Shown in pieces: positions 1-9,379 of a DNA stretch of 64,000 nt (its first letter is position 1; each line of letters starts with the position of its first letter). The position numbers and the translations under genes are program-made. Below the pieces are notes generated by a model. It was given only the letters and a program-made list of their open reading frames with translations, searched no databases and was not told the origin of the DNA. The DNA is from Chryseobacterium geocarposphaerae (GTDB lineage Bacteria; Bacteroidota; Bacteroidia; Flavobacteriales; Weeksellaceae): assembly GCF_002797535.1 (NCBI RefSeq), contig NZ_PGFD01000001.1, positions 2,170,001 to 2,234,000 of the forward strand, read 5' to 3'.

Positions 1-361
1 TCAAAATGACGGAGCTTACATCAGAGCTGTAAGAGAAGAATATACTCACAGAAGAAATGTATTGGTAGATTTACTGAATGCTATTCCGGGAGTAATTTGT
101 CCAAAACCAAAAGGAGCTTTTTATTGTGTGGCTGAACTTCCTGTTGACGACAGTGAAAAGTTTGCACAATGGTTATTAGAGAAATATTCCAATAACAACG
201 AAACCATTATGGTTGCGCCTGCAGGAGGGTTCTACAGTGATCCTGAACTGGGTAAAAAACAGGTAAGAATAGCTTATGTGCTTAAAGAACAAGACTTAAG
301 AAGAAGCGCAGAAATTCTAAAAGATGCTTTACAGCAGTACAAATTAGAGTTCAACCTTTAA
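1..361 (+). CDS. pyridoxal-phosphate aminotransferase, class I (C-terminal part)
   Basis: This is the C-terminal ~119 residues of a fold-type I PLP aminotransferase, probably of the aspartate/aromatic aminotransferase group; the reading frame is open from base 2 and runs off the left edge. Visible family landmarks are PKGAFYCVAELP, VAPAGGFY and QVRIAYVL, whose Arg should bind the substrate alpha-carboxylate. The PLP-binding lysine lies outside the window, so substrate specificity cannot be decided. The lipoprotein gene follows after 9 bases, suggesting cotranscription with the murB-proC group. Confidence 0.85.
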   Translation, partial: QNDGAYIRAVREEYTHRRNVLVDLLNAIPGVICPKPKGAFYCVAELPVDDSEKFAQWLLEKYSNNNETIMVAPAGGFYSDPELGKKQVRIAYVLKEQDLRRSAEILKDALQQYKLEFNL

Positions 362-370
362 TACATAAAA

Positions 371-844
371 ATGTCAGCAATAAAATTCTTAGGTTTGAAA
401 ATATTCTTTTCAACGGTTTTATTGCTGATTTTTTTATCCTGTAATGAGGAAGCTAAAAAAAACATTTCTGAAAGTAATAAAATTACATTTATCAGCTTCT
501 CAAATGTAAGCGGAAATCTGGGAAATTACCGGATCATCAAAATCACCCAGGACTCCATTACATCAGAATCGGGAAATACCGCCCGACAAACTCATAAGCA
601 ATGGGCCTCCAAAACATCTCCAAAAATTTGGAAACAACTAACTTCTTCTTTTGATCTTAAAAGTTTAAATCATATAAAAAGCTCAGAAAGCATCCAGGCC
701 AAAGGAGGAACCGATGAAGTTTTCCAGATCAAAACTTCACAAAAATCCCATGTATATGTAAATTCTTATCATGATACTCTTCATTATAAGCAATTTGAAA
801 GATTCAAATCACAATTAGAAAAAATTCTATCAGAACATCCATAA
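371..844 (+). CDS. hypothetical lipoprotein
   Basis: 157 residues. The N-terminus is a lipoprotein signal: hydrophobic residues 9-22 followed by LSC, with Cys24 as the likely lipidated residue and acidic NEE just after it, so attachment to the outer membrane is likely. The rest (FISFSNVSGNLGNYRIIKI and a Lys-rich C-terminus) is not a family I can name. It sits 9 bases after the aminotransferase gene and 3 bases before murB, so it is probably cotranscribed. The function is unknown. Confidence 0.75.
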   Translation: MSAIKFLGLKIFFSTVLLLIFLSCNEEAKKNISESNKITFISFSNVSGNLGNYRIIKITQDSITSESGNTARQTHKQWASKTSPKIWKQLTSSFDLKSLNHIKSSESIQAKGGTDEVFQIKTSQKSHVYVNSYHDTLHYKQFERFKSQLEKILSEHP

Positions 845-847
845 CTC

Positions 848-1867
848 ATGCAAGAAAATTTTTCATTAAAAGCTTACAATACTTTCGGAGTAGAAGCTAA
901 AGCAAAATATTTTGTTGAAGTCACCACCGTAGAAGAACTAAAGGAAGCCATCAGCTTTTCAAATTCTCAAATACCCAAAACCCCCGTCCTGTTTCTTGGG
1001 GGCGGAAGTAATATTTTATTCACCAAGGACTTTGACGGACTTGCTATTAAGCTGAATCTGACAGGCATTTCAGAACAGGTTATTAATGAAAACGAGGTAT
1101 GGATAACTGCTAAAGCAGGCGAAAACTGGCATAATTTCGTTATGCACTGCCTGGATAAAAACTATGGTGGACTGGAAAACCTTTCTCTTATTCCCGGAAA
1201 TGTAGGAACTTCTCCCATGCAAAATATCGGAGCTTACGGAACTGAAATAAAAGACATCTTTGTGAGCTGTAAGGTTTTGGATCTGGAGAGTCTGGAGCTT
1301 AAAACATTCGATCTTGAAGAATGTAGATTCGGATACAGAGATTCGATTTTTAAACAAGAAGGAAAAGGAAAATATGTGATTCTGGAAGTCACCTTTAAGC
1401 TTACCACCAAAAATCATATCATTAAAACAGAATACGGAGCTATCAAATCCGAGCTGGAAAATTTAGGCATTGAAAGTCCGACAATTCAGGATGTTTCAAA
1501 AGCTGTAATTAATATCCGGCAAAGTAAACTTCCGGATCCAAAAGAAACCGGAAATGCAGGAAGTTTTTTCAAAAACCCTACGATTCCTTTAGCTCAATTT
1601 GAAAAATTAAAAGAGAAATTTGAAAATATTCAAGGCTACCCCAACGGAAACTTCGTTAAAGTCCCGGCTGGCTGGCTGATTGAACAATCCGGCTGGAAAG
1701 GAAAACAGATCGGCAATGTTGCTTCTCATAAGCTTCAGGCATTAGTGATCATCAATGCAACAGGAAATGCGACAGGAAAAGAAGTGTTTGAGTTTTCTAC
1801 TGAAATTATCAATTCTGTGAAAGAAAAATACGGAATTGAACTGGAAAGGGAAGTGAATATTATTTGA
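848..1867 (+). CDS. murB: UDP-N-acetylenolpyruvoylglucosamine reductase MurB
   Basis: 339 residues, the size of the long E. coli-type (type I) MurB. It reduces UDP-GlcNAc-enolpyruvate to UDP-MurNAc with NADPH and FAD in cytoplasmic peptidoglycan precursor synthesis. The FAD-binding segment FLGGGSNILFTKDFDG is at residues 49-64, followed by LSLIPGNVGTSPMQNIGAYG (112-131), FGYRDSIFK (161-169) and GNAGSFFKNP (235-244), where Ser239 is the expected proton donor. The C-terminal LEREV supplies the conserved Glu. The stop lies 8 bases before the next gene's ATG. Confidence 0.97.
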   Translation: MQENFSLKAYNTFGVEAKAKYFVEVTTVEELKEAISFSNSQIPKTPVLFLGGGSNILFTKDFDGLAIKLNLTGISEQVINENEVWITAKAGENWHNFVMHCLDKNYGGLENLSLIPGNVGTSPMQNIGAYGTEIKDIFVSCKVLDLESLELKTFDLEECRFGYRDSIFKQEGKGKYVILEVTFKLTTKNHIIKTEYGAIKSELENLGIESPTIQDVSKAVINIRQSKLPDPKETGNAGSFFKNPTIPLAQFEKLKEKFENIQGYPNGNFVKVPAGWLIEQSGWKGKQIGNVASHKLQALVIINATGNATGKEVFEFSTEIINSVKEKYGIELEREVNII

Positions 1868-1875
1868 TATTTAAA

Positions 1876-2433
1876 ATGGCAAAAAATTTAACCGAAAAAG
1901 AATTTAAAAAACTTATCAAGAAGCATATTGACAGAACTAATTTTGTAAAAGTTAATCTTCAGGATGACTTGTCAGTATTAGGTTTTATAGTGAAAGCATC
2001 AGACAGTTTTTTGATGGTTGAAGAAACAAATGACTTTTCTCTAGCCGGAACAAAAATCATCCCTTATCACAGGGTAAAAGGAATTCGACACAGTACTTCT
2101 GACAACGTCTCGAAAAGGATTTATTCTGAAGAGGGGCTTATAAAATTAAATGTAAAGATAATTAACAATACTTCCTTAAAAGATTTTGAGTCTCTTTTTA
2201 AATCTATTAAAAAACAGGATCTCCACTGCATTGTTGAAAGCAGAAAAAAAGACCAGGAAATATTTTCAATTGGAGAGATTCTGGAAGTAAACAAAAAATC
2301 AGTTGTCATCAGGAATTATAATCCGGTTGGGAAATTTGATAAAAAGCCAAGAAAAATTAACTTCAAAAACATTGAATTGATTAATTTTAATGACAATTAT
2401 TCTTTAGTTTTTAGAAAATATTTAATGGAATAA
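1876..2433 (+). CDS. hypothetical protein
   Basis: 185 residues from the ATG at 1876; a longer frame from TTG at 1864 would overlap the murB stop and is less likely. There is no signal peptide or membrane segment. The protein is Lys-rich with alternating hydrophobic strands (e.g. LGFIVKASDSFLMVEE and FSIGEILEVNKKSVVI), which hints at two small beta-barrel-like halves, but I recognise no family. It lies between murB and proC with gaps of 8 and 10 bases, so it belongs to the same operon. The function is unknown. Confidence 0.8.
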   Translation: MAKNLTEKEFKKLIKKHIDRTNFVKVNLQDDLSVLGFIVKASDSFLMVEETNDFSLAGTKIIPYHRVKGIRHSTSDNVSKRIYSEEGLIKLNVKIINNTSLKDFESLFKSIKKQDLHCIVESRKKDQEIFSIGEILEVNKKSVVIRNYNPVGKFDKKPRKINFKNIELINFNDNYSLVFRKYLME

Positions 2434-2443
2434 AAAACATAAT

Positions 2444-3247
2444 ATGAAAATCGCCATTCTCGGGGCAGGAAATATGGGTTTATCTTTTTCAAAATCATTT
2501 TTAAAGTATGAACTCATAAAGCCTGAAAATCTGCATTTAATTATAAGAAACGACTCCAAATTCTCAAAAATATCGGAAGAATTTCCAAAATCGAAAATCT
2601 CAACTTTTGACGAAGTTACAGATTTGGATGCGGATTTAATCATCATCGCCGTAAAACCTCAGGATTTCCAACATGTAGCTGAAAATTTCAAGTTTCAGTT
2701 GAAAGAAAACCAGATGGTTTTATCGATCATGGCAGGAATCAAAATTGAAAAAATTCAAACATTATTACACCATCCATTAGTAGTCAGAGCCATGCCAAAT
2801 TCTCCTACGCTTTTAGGAATGGGAATCACAGGATATACAGCAGCAGAAGGAATTTCTTTCAGCCAATTAATTAATATCGAAAGATTATTAAACTCTACCG
2901 GAAGATCAGTTTATCTGGAAAACGAAGAATTACTGGATGGTGTTACAGCACTTTCAGGAAGCGGACCTGCCTATTTTTATTACATCGTTGATGCCATGAT
3001 AAAGGCCGGAGTTGAAATGGGAATTGAGGAAAATCTTTCCAAACTTTTTGTAAAACAAACTATGCTGGGAGCCTATCACCTGATGAATAATTCCGAAAAA
3101 AGCCTCGAAGAACTGATTAAGGATGTTGCCTCAAAAGGTGGCACAACCGAAGCGGCTTTAAAAACTTTCGACGAAAACAGTTGTAAGGAAATTCTGAAAA
3201 AAGGAATTCTGAACGCAGAACAGCGTGCCAAGGAACTGAACGGATAG
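2444..3247 (+). CDS. proC: pyrroline-5-carboxylate reductase
   Basis: 267 residues. It makes L-proline from 1-pyrroline-5-carboxylate with NAD(P)H in the cytoplasm. An N-terminal Rossmann motif (GAGNMGLSFSKSF, from residue 6) binds the nucleotide. Family landmarks follow: RAMPNSPTLLGMGITGY in the middle, ALSGSGPAYFYYIVDA, and VASKGGTTEAAL near the C-terminus, which form the substrate-binding dimer domain. The length is normal for the family. It is the last gene of the operon; the VanZ gene converges on it from the other strand. Confidence 0.97.
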   Translation: MKIAILGAGNMGLSFSKSFLKYELIKPENLHLIIRNDSKFSKISEEFPKSKISTFDEVTDLDADLIIIAVKPQDFQHVAENFKFQLKENQMVLSIMAGIKIEKIQTLLHHPLVVRAMPNSPTLLGMGITGYTAAEGISFSQLINIERLLNSTGRSVYLENEELLDGVTALSGSGPAYFYYIVDAMIKAGVEMGIEENLSKLFVKQTMLGAYHLMNNSEKSLEELIKDVASKGGTTEAALKTFDENSCKEILKKGILNAEQRAKELNG

Positions 3248-3291
3248 TTTTAAAAATATGCTCAATTTATCGGAACCCTTATCTATTCTAT

Positions 3292-3714
3292 TCACGCAAC
3301 CCAATCCTTACATTTCTTTTCCGCAAACCTCCTCACCAGGAAGCCTAAAAACACTCCAAACGTATTCAAAATGATATCATCCACTTCAAAAATCCCCATT
3401 CTTGTAAAATACTGAGTCGCCTCAACAATTGTAATGGCCGAAATAAATGTGAAAAGCAGGCTTCTTAGTTCTTTAAGCTTAGGAAAAACCCAGCCCAGAA
3501 ATCCGAAAGGAATAAACATCACGACATTTCCTACAACGATGATTATAATATCTTTCCAGGAGATACAGCCTTTAATAAAATTTATTGTAGAAAATATAGG
3601 TTCGATGGTCAGTAAATTATCTTCCATCTGGGTTCTTCCCATCCCGAAAAACATCAGATAGAGTAAAAATAAAACATAAGGAACAATAATAATTTTATAA
3701 AATTTCTTTAACAT
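3292..3714 (-). CDS. VanZ-like family membrane protein
   Basis: 140 residues with about four hydrophobic segments, consistent with an inner-membrane protein. The segment VEATQYFTRMGIFEVDDIILN with the following NTFGVFLGF is the hallmark of the VanZ-like family: polar residues E, Q, D, D and N embedded in membrane helices. VanZ of the vancomycin cluster gives low-level teicoplanin resistance, but most family members have no assigned role and nothing here links this one to resistance. It is divergent from lnt, with 55 bases between the starts. Confidence 0.85.
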   Translation of the reverse strand: MLKKFYKIIIVPYVLFLLYLMFFGMGRTQMEDNLLTIEPIFSTINFIKGCISWKDIIIIVVGNVVMFIPFGFLGWVFPKLKELRSLLFTFISAITIVEATQYFTRMGIFEVDDIILNTFGVFLGFLVRRFAEKKCKDWVA

Positions 3715-3769
3715 CGATTACAAATTTATTCATTTCAAAAACATTAAATTTGTGTGTTAAATTAATTTA

Positions 3770-5410
3770 ATGAAATACGTTTTACTTACGCTCATTTCCG
3801 CGATGCTTTTGTCCATTTCGTGGCCCACTTACGGAGTTCCGTTTTTTATATTTTTTGCGCTAGTTCCTCTTTTAATGATGGAACACGGTGTTTCGAAATT
3901 TTCAGATTACAAAAGAAAAAGCTGGGTTGTTTTCGGACTCTCCTACTTATGCTTTATTATTTGGAATATTGTAACGACAGGCTGGTTGTACGGATCAAAA
4001 AATCCTGACGGAAGCCATTCTTTAATGGCGGTTTTATTTCCGGTTTTAGTTAATTCCTTACTATATTCGTTAGTATTTCAATGTTATCACTGGTACAAAA
4101 ACGCACAGGGAACGTATTGGGGATTGGCATTTTTTGTAGCCATCTGGATGAGCTTTGAAAAGTTCCACCTGAACTGGGAATTAACCTGGCCCTGGCTGAA
4201 TCTTGGAAATTCATTTTCAGAATATCCAAAATTAATACAATGGTATGATACATTAGGTGCTACAGGCGGAAGTTTCTGGATTTTACTGGTAAATGTATTA
4301 CTTTTCTATACCATAAGAACCTGGGAAGCCGGGAGAAAGAGAAAAGATTTGATTAAAAACTCCTCTATTGTTGCTGCTTTAATAATTATTCCCATGATTA
4401 TTTCGGTAGTAAAATACAATAACTTTAATGAAAAGCCAATCGGAACCGTTAATGTTCTAATGCTTCAGCCAGACCTTGATCCTTATGCTGAAAAATATTC
4501 CAAAGACAGCTTAACAATCGAACAGGATCTTTTAGACCTTGCAGAAAAAAATACAAAAGGAAGAATTGATTATTATATTGCGCCAGAGACAGCGCTTCCG
4601 GGAAGAGGTTCTATTTCCGAAACAGCCTTTGAAAAAAGTATCATTTTACATAATCTTAAAGGATTCTTAGCCAAACATCCGGGCTCTGTTTTTTCAACGG
4701 GAATTTCATCACATAAATTTTACACTGGTTCAAAAGACCTGCCCACTGAAGCTTATCAAATCAATCAAGGACTTTGGGTAGAAAGTTTTAACTCAGCAAT
4801 ACAGGTTATTCCCAATCAAAAAGTACAGGTGTATCATAAAGGCAAATTGGTTCCAGGAGTAGAAATTTTCCCTTATATGAATTATTTAAAACCCCTTCTT
4901 GGAGATGCGATGATTAACCTGGGAGGAACCGTTGCTTCTTTAGGCTCAGATAAAGAAAGAGTTGCCTTTTCAAATCCTTATAACAAAGGGAAAATCGCTC
5001 CTATCATTTGCTACGAAAGTATCTATGGAGAATTCGTAACAGATTATGTAAAAAAAGGAGCCAACTTCCTGGGCATTATGACCAATGATTCCTGGTGGGG
5101 AGTTTCAGAAGGACACAAACAGCTTCTGTCCTATGCAAAATTAAGAGCCATAGAAACGCGAAGAGAAATTGCACGCGCAGCAAATAGCGGAATTTCGGCC
5201 CATATCAATGCTCAAGGAGAAATTGTGGAAGATACTTTTTATGGAGACAAAACAGCTTTGTTTGCCAAGATAAACTTATATGAGAACCAAACGTTTTATG
5301 TAAAGGCCGGAGATCTACTAACTAGGTTCTCTATCTTCGCCTTAGGATTTTTATTATTTTATTTCCTGATAAAAAGGTTTCAGAAAAAGTTCACTAAACA
5401 ACAGGCTTAA
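3770..5410 (+). CDS. lnt: apolipoprotein N-acyltransferase Lnt
   Basis: 546 residues. It adds the third acyl chain to the N-terminal Cys of lipoproteins at the periplasmic face of the inner membrane. The first ~215 residues contain several membrane helices, then a nitrilase-fold domain follows. The catalytic triad is visible: Glu273 in APETALPGRG, Lys357 in YHKGKLVPG and Cys414 in PIICYES, matching E267, K335 and C387 of E. coli Lnt; Glu416 matches the conserved second Glu. A last helix lies near residues 513-535. Its presence fits the many lipoproteins in this window. Confidence 0.95.
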   Translation: MKYVLLTLISAMLLSISWPTYGVPFFIFFALVPLLMMEHGVSKFSDYKRKSWVVFGLSYLCFIIWNIVTTGWLYGSKNPDGSHSLMAVLFPVLVNSLLYSLVFQCYHWYKNAQGTYWGLAFFVAIWMSFEKFHLNWELTWPWLNLGNSFSEYPKLIQWYDTLGATGGSFWILLVNVLLFYTIRTWEAGRKRKDLIKNSSIVAALIIIPMIISVVKYNNFNEKPIGTVNVLMLQPDLDPYAEKYSKDSLTIEQDLLDLAEKNTKGRIDYYIAPETALPGRGSISETAFEKSIILHNLKGFLAKHPGSVFSTGISSHKFYTGSKDLPTEAYQINQGLWVESFNSAIQVIPNQKVQVYHKGKLVPGVEIFPYMNYLKPLLGDAMINLGGTVASLGSDKERVAFSNPYNKGKIAPIICYESIYGEFVTDYVKKGANFLGIMTNDSWWGVSEGHKQLLSYAKLRAIETRREIARAANSGISAHINAQGEIVEDTFYGDKTALFAKINLYENQTFYVKAGDLLTRFSIFALGFLLFYFLIKRFQKKFTKQQA

Positions 5411-5532
5411 TGGCCGTATTTCTGAAAAAATATTATAACTAATTGAAAAATAAATTTTAAAACATTTGTCTATCTAAAAAATTCTTCGTTATTTTGCAAC
5501 CTCAAATATTATACAAATAAGAACATCGAGAT

Positions 5533-5772
5533 ATGTCAAGAATTTGCCAAATAACAGGAAAGCGTGCAATGGTTGGTAACAACGTTTCTCACGCTAATAA
5601 CAAAACGAAGCGTCGTTTTGAAATTAACTTATTGGAGAAGAAGTTTTACCTTCCGGAGCAAGATAAGCACGTAACACTGAAAGTATCAGCTCATGGATTG
5701 AGAGTGATTAACAAGATTGGAATCGAGGAAGCTCTAGAAAGAGCTGTAAGAAACGGATTGATTAAAAAGTAA
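5533..5772 (+). CDS. rpmB: 50S ribosomal protein L28
   Basis: 79 residues, normal for bL28. The N-terminus [20 protein letters not shown] is typical, and the C-terminus ([14 protein letters not shown]) matches the family. It is a large-subunit protein. rpmG follows after 7 bases and a DUF4295 gene after that, which is the usual Bacteroidota order. A TTTG and a partial TATTTTG box upstream (5464-5496) could be its promoter. Confidence 0.97.
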   Translation: MSRICQITGKRAMVGNNVSHANNKTKRRFEINLLEKKFYLPEQDKHVTLKVSAHGLRVINKIGIEEALERAVRNGLIKK

Positions 5773-5779
5773 TTGAATC

Positions 5780-5962
5780 ATGGCAAAAAAAGGAAACAGA
5801 GTTCAAGTAATTCTTGAATGTACAGAGCATAAAGAAAGCGGAGTAGCAGGAATGTCTAGATACATCACTACTAAAAACAAAAAGAACACTACAGAAAGAT
5901 TGGAGCTTAAGAAGTACAATCCGGTTCTTAAGAAAGTTACCGTTCACAAAGAAATCAAGTAA
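5780..5962 (+). CDS. rpmG: 50S ribosomal protein L33
   Basis: 60 residues. [20 protein letters not shown] and [21 protein letters not shown] are classical bL33 segments. Only one Cys is left in the N-terminal region where zinc-binding L33 carries CxxC pairs, so this is the zinc-free (C-) type. It lies between rpmB and the DUF4295 gene in a ribosomal operon. Confidence 0.97.
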   Translation: MAKKGNRVQVILECTEHKESGVAGMSRYITTKNKKNTTERLELKKYNPVLKKVTVHKEIK

Positions 5963-5982
5963 TTTAGAAAATATAATTTACC

Positions 5983-6135
5983 ATGGCAAAGAAAGTAGTA
6001 GCAACCCTACAGAGTGGTCAGTCAAAAAAAATGACTAAAGTTGTGAAAATGGTTAAGTCATCTAAGTCAGGTGCTTACGTTTTCGAAGAAAAAGTAATGA
6101 ATGCAGACGAGGTAGACGGTTATTTGAAAAAATAA
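5983..6135 (+). CDS. DUF4295 small basic protein
   Basis: 50 residues, very Lys-rich, starting MAKKVVATLQSGQSKKM and ending ADEVDGYLKK. I recognise it as the DUF4295 family, found in Bacteroidota directly after rpmB-rpmG. The conserved position and composition suggest a ribosome-associated role, but that is inference. It starts 20 bases after rpmG, and a strong terminator follows 22 bases after its stop. Confidence 0.9.
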   Translation: MAKKVVATLQSGQSKKMTKVVKMVKSSKSGAYVFEEKVMNADEVDGYLKK

Positions 6136-6157
6136 TCTACACTTTATTTACAATATA

Positions 6158-6188
6158 AAAAACTACTCAGCTTTTGGGTAGTTTTTTT
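6158..6188 (+). terminator. rho-independent terminator after rpmB-rpmG-DUF4295
   Basis: The stem ACTACTCA (6162-6169) pairs with TGGGTAGT (6175-6182), with one G-U pair and a 5-base loop. A run of T follows to 6188. Confidence 0.9.
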
Positions 6189-6190
6189 GT

Positions 6191-6198
6191 TATCTTTG
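6191..6198 (+). promoter_or_regulatory. putative -7 box of ftsY promoter
   Basis: TATCTTTG fits the Bacteroidota -7 consensus TAnnTTTG and lies 42 bases before the ftsY ATG, directly behind the terminator. No TTG at the ideal 17-23 base distance is seen; the nearest is 14 bases upstream. Confidence 0.5.
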
Positions 6199-6240
6199 TT
6201 CTAAAGACAGATAACACAACATCTTATATTATAAAATTCT

Positions 6241-7194
6241 ATGAGTTGGTTTAAAAATATTTTTAAAAAAGAAGAAAAAGAAACTTTAGATAAAGGATTG
6301 GAAAAATCCAGCCAGGGATTCTTTGAAAAAATGACGAAAGCCGTAGTCGGCAAAAGCAAAGTAGATGATGAAGTTCTGGATGACCTTGAAGAAGTACTTA
6401 TTGCATCCGACGTGGGTGCCTCTACAACCATCAAAATCATAGAAAGAATTGAAGAACGTGTTGCCCGGGACAAATACGTTAGTGTAAACGAACTGGATAA
6501 AATCCTCCGTGAAGAAATTTCAGGACTTCTTCTTGAAAACCCTCATGCGGGAACAGGAAATATTGACACTTCTAAAAAACCATATGTTATTATGGTTGTA
6601 GGAGTAAACGGAGTCGGTAAAACAACAACCATTGGAAAATTAGCTCATCAGTTTACTTCCGAAGGAAAAAAAGTCGTTCTAGGAGCTGCGGATACCTTCA
6701 GAGCGGCCGCTGTAGATCAGCTAGTAATCTGGAGCCAGAGAGTCGGCGTTCCTATCGTAAAACAGGAAATGGGATCAGATCCTGCCTCTGTAGCTTTTGA
6801 TACTGTACAAAGTGCCGTTGCACAAAATGCAGATGTTGTAATCATTGATACAGCCGGAAGACTTCACAATAAGATCAATTTAATGAATGAGCTTTCTAAA
6901 ATCAAAAGAGTAATGCAAAAGGTTATTCCTGATGCTCCTCACGAGATTTTACTGGTTCTTGACGGATCTACGGGGCAGAACGCTTTTGAGCAGGCTAAGC
7001 AATTTACCGCAGCCACTGAAGTAAATGCTTTAGCTGTAACAAAACTTGACGGAACCGCAAAAGGCGGAGTTGTGATTGGTATTTCCGATCAATTCCAAAT
7101 TCCTGTTAAATATATTGGAGTGGGCGAAAAAATGCAAGACCTTCAATTATTCAATGGTACGGAATTTGTTGATTCGTTCTTCAAGAAAAGATGA
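6241..7194 (+). CDS. ftsY: signal recognition particle receptor FtsY
   Basis: 317 residues. It is the SRP GTPase receptor that docks ribosome-nascent chain-SRP complexes at the inner membrane. A short charged N-terminus (residues 1-25) replaces the long acidic A domain of E. coli. A helical N domain follows, then the GTPase domain: G1 GVNGVGKTTT at 121-130, DTFRAAA at 151-157, DTAGR at 203-207 and TKLDGTAKGG later, all canonical for SRP GTPases. Confidence 0.97.
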   Translation: MSWFKNIFKKEEKETLDKGLEKSSQGFFEKMTKAVVGKSKVDDEVLDDLEEVLIASDVGASTTIKIIERIEERVARDKYVSVNELDKILREEISGLLLENPHAGTGNIDTSKKPYVIMVVGVNGVGKTTTIGKLAHQFTSEGKKVVLGAADTFRAAAVDQLVIWSQRVGVPIVKQEMGSDPASVAFDTVQSAVAQNADVVIIDTAGRLHNKINLMNELSKIKRVMQKVIPDAPHEILLVLDGSTGQNAFEQAKQFTAATEVNALAVTKLDGTAKGGVVIGISDQFQIPVKYIGVGEKMQDLQLFNGTEFVDSFFKKR

Positions 7195-7267
7195 TATTTA
7201 TCATGTTTTCCCTTAAATTAGCAAAAAATCAATTTCATAAATATTAACAATTAAAAAATTTGCAACT

Positions 7268-7531
7268 ATGGGAATTTTAACATGGATTTTATTCGGACTT
7301 ATTGCTGGAGCAATCGCAAAAATGATCATGCCGGGAACTCAGGGAGGAGGATGGCTGATTACAATCATTTTAGGAATTGTAGGAGCTTTTGTAGGTGGAG
7401 CTATTGGAGTGTATATTTTACACTGGGGTGATGTCACTTCTTTCTGGAATCCAAGAAGCTGGATTTTAGCTATCGGAGGAGCACTGATTGTCCTCTGGAT
7501 CTACGGAATGGCAACAAAGAAAAGTAGCTGA
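7268..7531 (+). CDS. GlsB/YeaQ/YmgE family membrane protein
   Basis: 87 residues, nearly all hydrophobic, with about three membrane helices rich in Gly. The start MGILTWILFGLIAGAIAKMI followed by MPG is the signature of the small transglycosylase-associated (GlsB/YeaQ/YmgE) inner-membrane proteins, often linked to stress or envelope homeostasis, though the molecular role is unknown. It stands alone after ftsY and ends at a strong terminator. Confidence 0.92.
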   Translation: MGILTWILFGLIAGAIAKMIMPGTQGGGWLITIILGIVGAFVGGAIGVYILHWGDVTSFWNPRSWILAIGGALIVLWIYGMATKKSS

Positions 7532-7552
7532 AAAAAATAATTAACATAAAAT

Positions 7553-7590
7553 AAAACGGCGGATTTGAAAATTCAAATCCGCCGTTTTTG
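7553..7590. terminator. bidirectional terminator between glsB-like gene and sppA
   Basis: A long near-perfect palindrome: AAAACGGCGGATTTGA and its complement TCAAATCCGCCGTTTT around a short AT loop. There are A and T runs on both sides, so it can serve both converging genes. Confidence 0.93.
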
Positions 7591-7604
7591 TTACAATATA
7601 TAAT

Positions 7605-9359
7605 TTAGTTAATTTTTATCTGATAAGGCATTTCCATTTTCACCTCAGATTTCAGCTTTTGGTTAGTAACCTGCTCAAGAATTTCATAATTGGCCTTCCC
7701 TATTTTATTTTTAATTAATCTTGCAGAAATATCATCCTCATTCATATCATCGAAAATTTGTTCAAATGCTGTTTTTTTCTTCGGATACGATGTTACCCCG
7801 TAAGATTTCAAGCCAGCCTTCTGCGCTGCAAATTTCACAGCATCATTCAATGTTCCCAAATCATCTACCAAACCAATTTGCTTGGCACGTACTCCACTCC
7901 AGACTCTTCCTCCCCCTACGTTATCAATCTGCTCAAATGTTTGTTTTCTATTTTGTGTTACAAAATGAACGAATCTTTTATAAGTTCCCTCAACACTTCT
8001 TGTAACCTGTGCAACTCCATAAGGCGTTAATCCGTTCAAAGCAGAGTAATAAGCAGAATTGGCATTCGTAGCCACAATATCTGAACGTATTCCGTTTTTA
8101 TTGGCAATCTCTTTATAATAAGGCATTACTCCAAAAACACCTATTGAACCTGTAAGGGTATTCGGTTCAGAATAAATTTTATCCGCAGACATAGCGATAT
8201 AATATCCTCCCGAAGCAGCATAATCTCCAAATGACACAACAACTGGTTTTACTTTTTTAAGCTGCTGAAGCTCATATAAAATTTCATCTGAAGCATTTGC
8301 ACTTCCTCCCGGAGAATTAATTCTGAAAACAACAGCCTTTACTTTATCATCATTTTTAAGCTCCTGAATATATTTCACATATTTTTCCGAATAAATATCC
8401 CCGTACTTATCTCCATTATTAATCGAACCCGAAGCATAAAGTATTGCAACACCATCTCCAGAGCTATCCTTATCAGAATATGAATTGATATAGTTTGTAA
8501 TAGATACTTTATTTAATTTGTCATCTTTAGATGAGCCTATCTTAGATTTGATAAAATCATCATATTCTGATTTCTGAACTAATTTATCTACTAATTTATA
8601 TTTTAGACTCTGCTCGGGAATCATTCCGTAAAGACTATCTACCGCAGTTTTAAACTGATTGACATCTATCTTTCGGGAAGCCGATATTTTTGCAGCAGTA
8701 TTTCCCCAAATATCATTCAACAAAGTACTTAGCTGTTCCCTATTCTCATCAGAAATATCATTTCTTATAAAAGGTTCTACCGCAGACTTAAATTTACCGT
8801 GTCTGATTACTTCTATTCCGATCCCGTATTTATCAGCAAATTCCTTAAAGAAGGTAACTTCAGTAGCAAGCCCCTTCAAATCAATCATTCCAGAAGGGTT
8901 TAGGAAATACTGATCTGCCACAGATCCTAAATAATAGGTAGATTGGGAAACTCCATTTCCATAAGCATATACAAACTTTCCACTCTTCTTAAAATCTTCT
9001 AAGGCAGCTCTAATATCATCCAATTGAGTAATTCCTGCATTTAGGTGATCAGTTTCAATACTGATTCCCTTAATATGATCATCTGTTTTGGCTTTCTTAA
9101 TGGCCTCTAAAACATCATACAGCAATATGCTTTTGTTTTTATCACTTACGTTAAATATACTGGTCTGTTCTTCTGTAGGACTATCTATAATATCTGTCTT
9201 TAAATTAATGGTTAAAACTGAATTCTTTTTTACCACAACAGATTTTTCTCCACTCATCGCACTGAAGAAAACAACGACTATAAAAAAGAAAAAAAACACG
9301 GCACATAGTATTACAAATGCAACTATATTTGCCAATACATTTTTAAAGAAACTCTTCAT
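7605..9359 (-). CDS. sppA: signal peptide peptidase SppA, 67K type
   Basis: 584 residues. It is a membrane-bound S49 serine protease that cleaves leftover signal peptides. One N-terminal membrane anchor (about residues 9-34) is followed by two tandem peptidase S49 domains, as in E. coli SppA. The expected catalytic Lys is Lys191 in GKFKSAVEPF (E. coli K209), and the nucleophile is Ser383 in AASGGYY (E. coli S409). It is divergent from folK, with 20 bases between start codons, so the two promoters must overlap the opposing genes. Confidence 0.96.
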   Translation of the reverse strand: MKSFFKNVLANIVAFVILCAVFFFFFIVVVFFSAMSGEKSVVVKKNSVLTINLKTDIIDSPTEEQTSIFNVSDKNKSILLYDVLEAIKKAKTDDHIKGISIETDHLNAGITQLDDIRAALEDFKKSGKFVYAYGNGVSQSTYYLGSVADQYFLNPSGMIDLKGLATEVTFFKEFADKYGIGIEVIRHGKFKSAVEPFIRNDISDENREQLSTLLNDIWGNTAAKISASRKIDVNQFKTAVDSLYGMIPEQSLKYKLVDKLVQKSEYDDFIKSKIGSSKDDKLNKVSITNYINSYSDKDSSGDGVAILYASGSINNGDKYGDIYSEKYVKYIQELKNDDKVKAVVFRINSPGGSANASDEILYELQQLKKVKPVVVSFGDYAASGGYYIAMSADKIYSEPNTLTGSIGVFGVMPYYKEIANKNGIRSDIVATNANSAYYSALNGLTPYGVAQVTRSVEGTYKRFVHFVTQNRKQTFEQIDNVGGGRVWSGVRAKQIGLVDDLGTLNDAVKFAAQKAGLKSYGVTSYPKKKTAFEQIFDDMNEDDISARLIKNKIGKANYEILEQVTNQKLKSEVKMEMPYQIKIN

Positions 9360-9379
9360 AAAATTTATATTTAAACAAT

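Noticed and set aside
1070..1417. 115-codon ORF antisense to murB
   Set aside because: Entirely inside murB with no independent signals; composition is that of a reverse-strand shadow.
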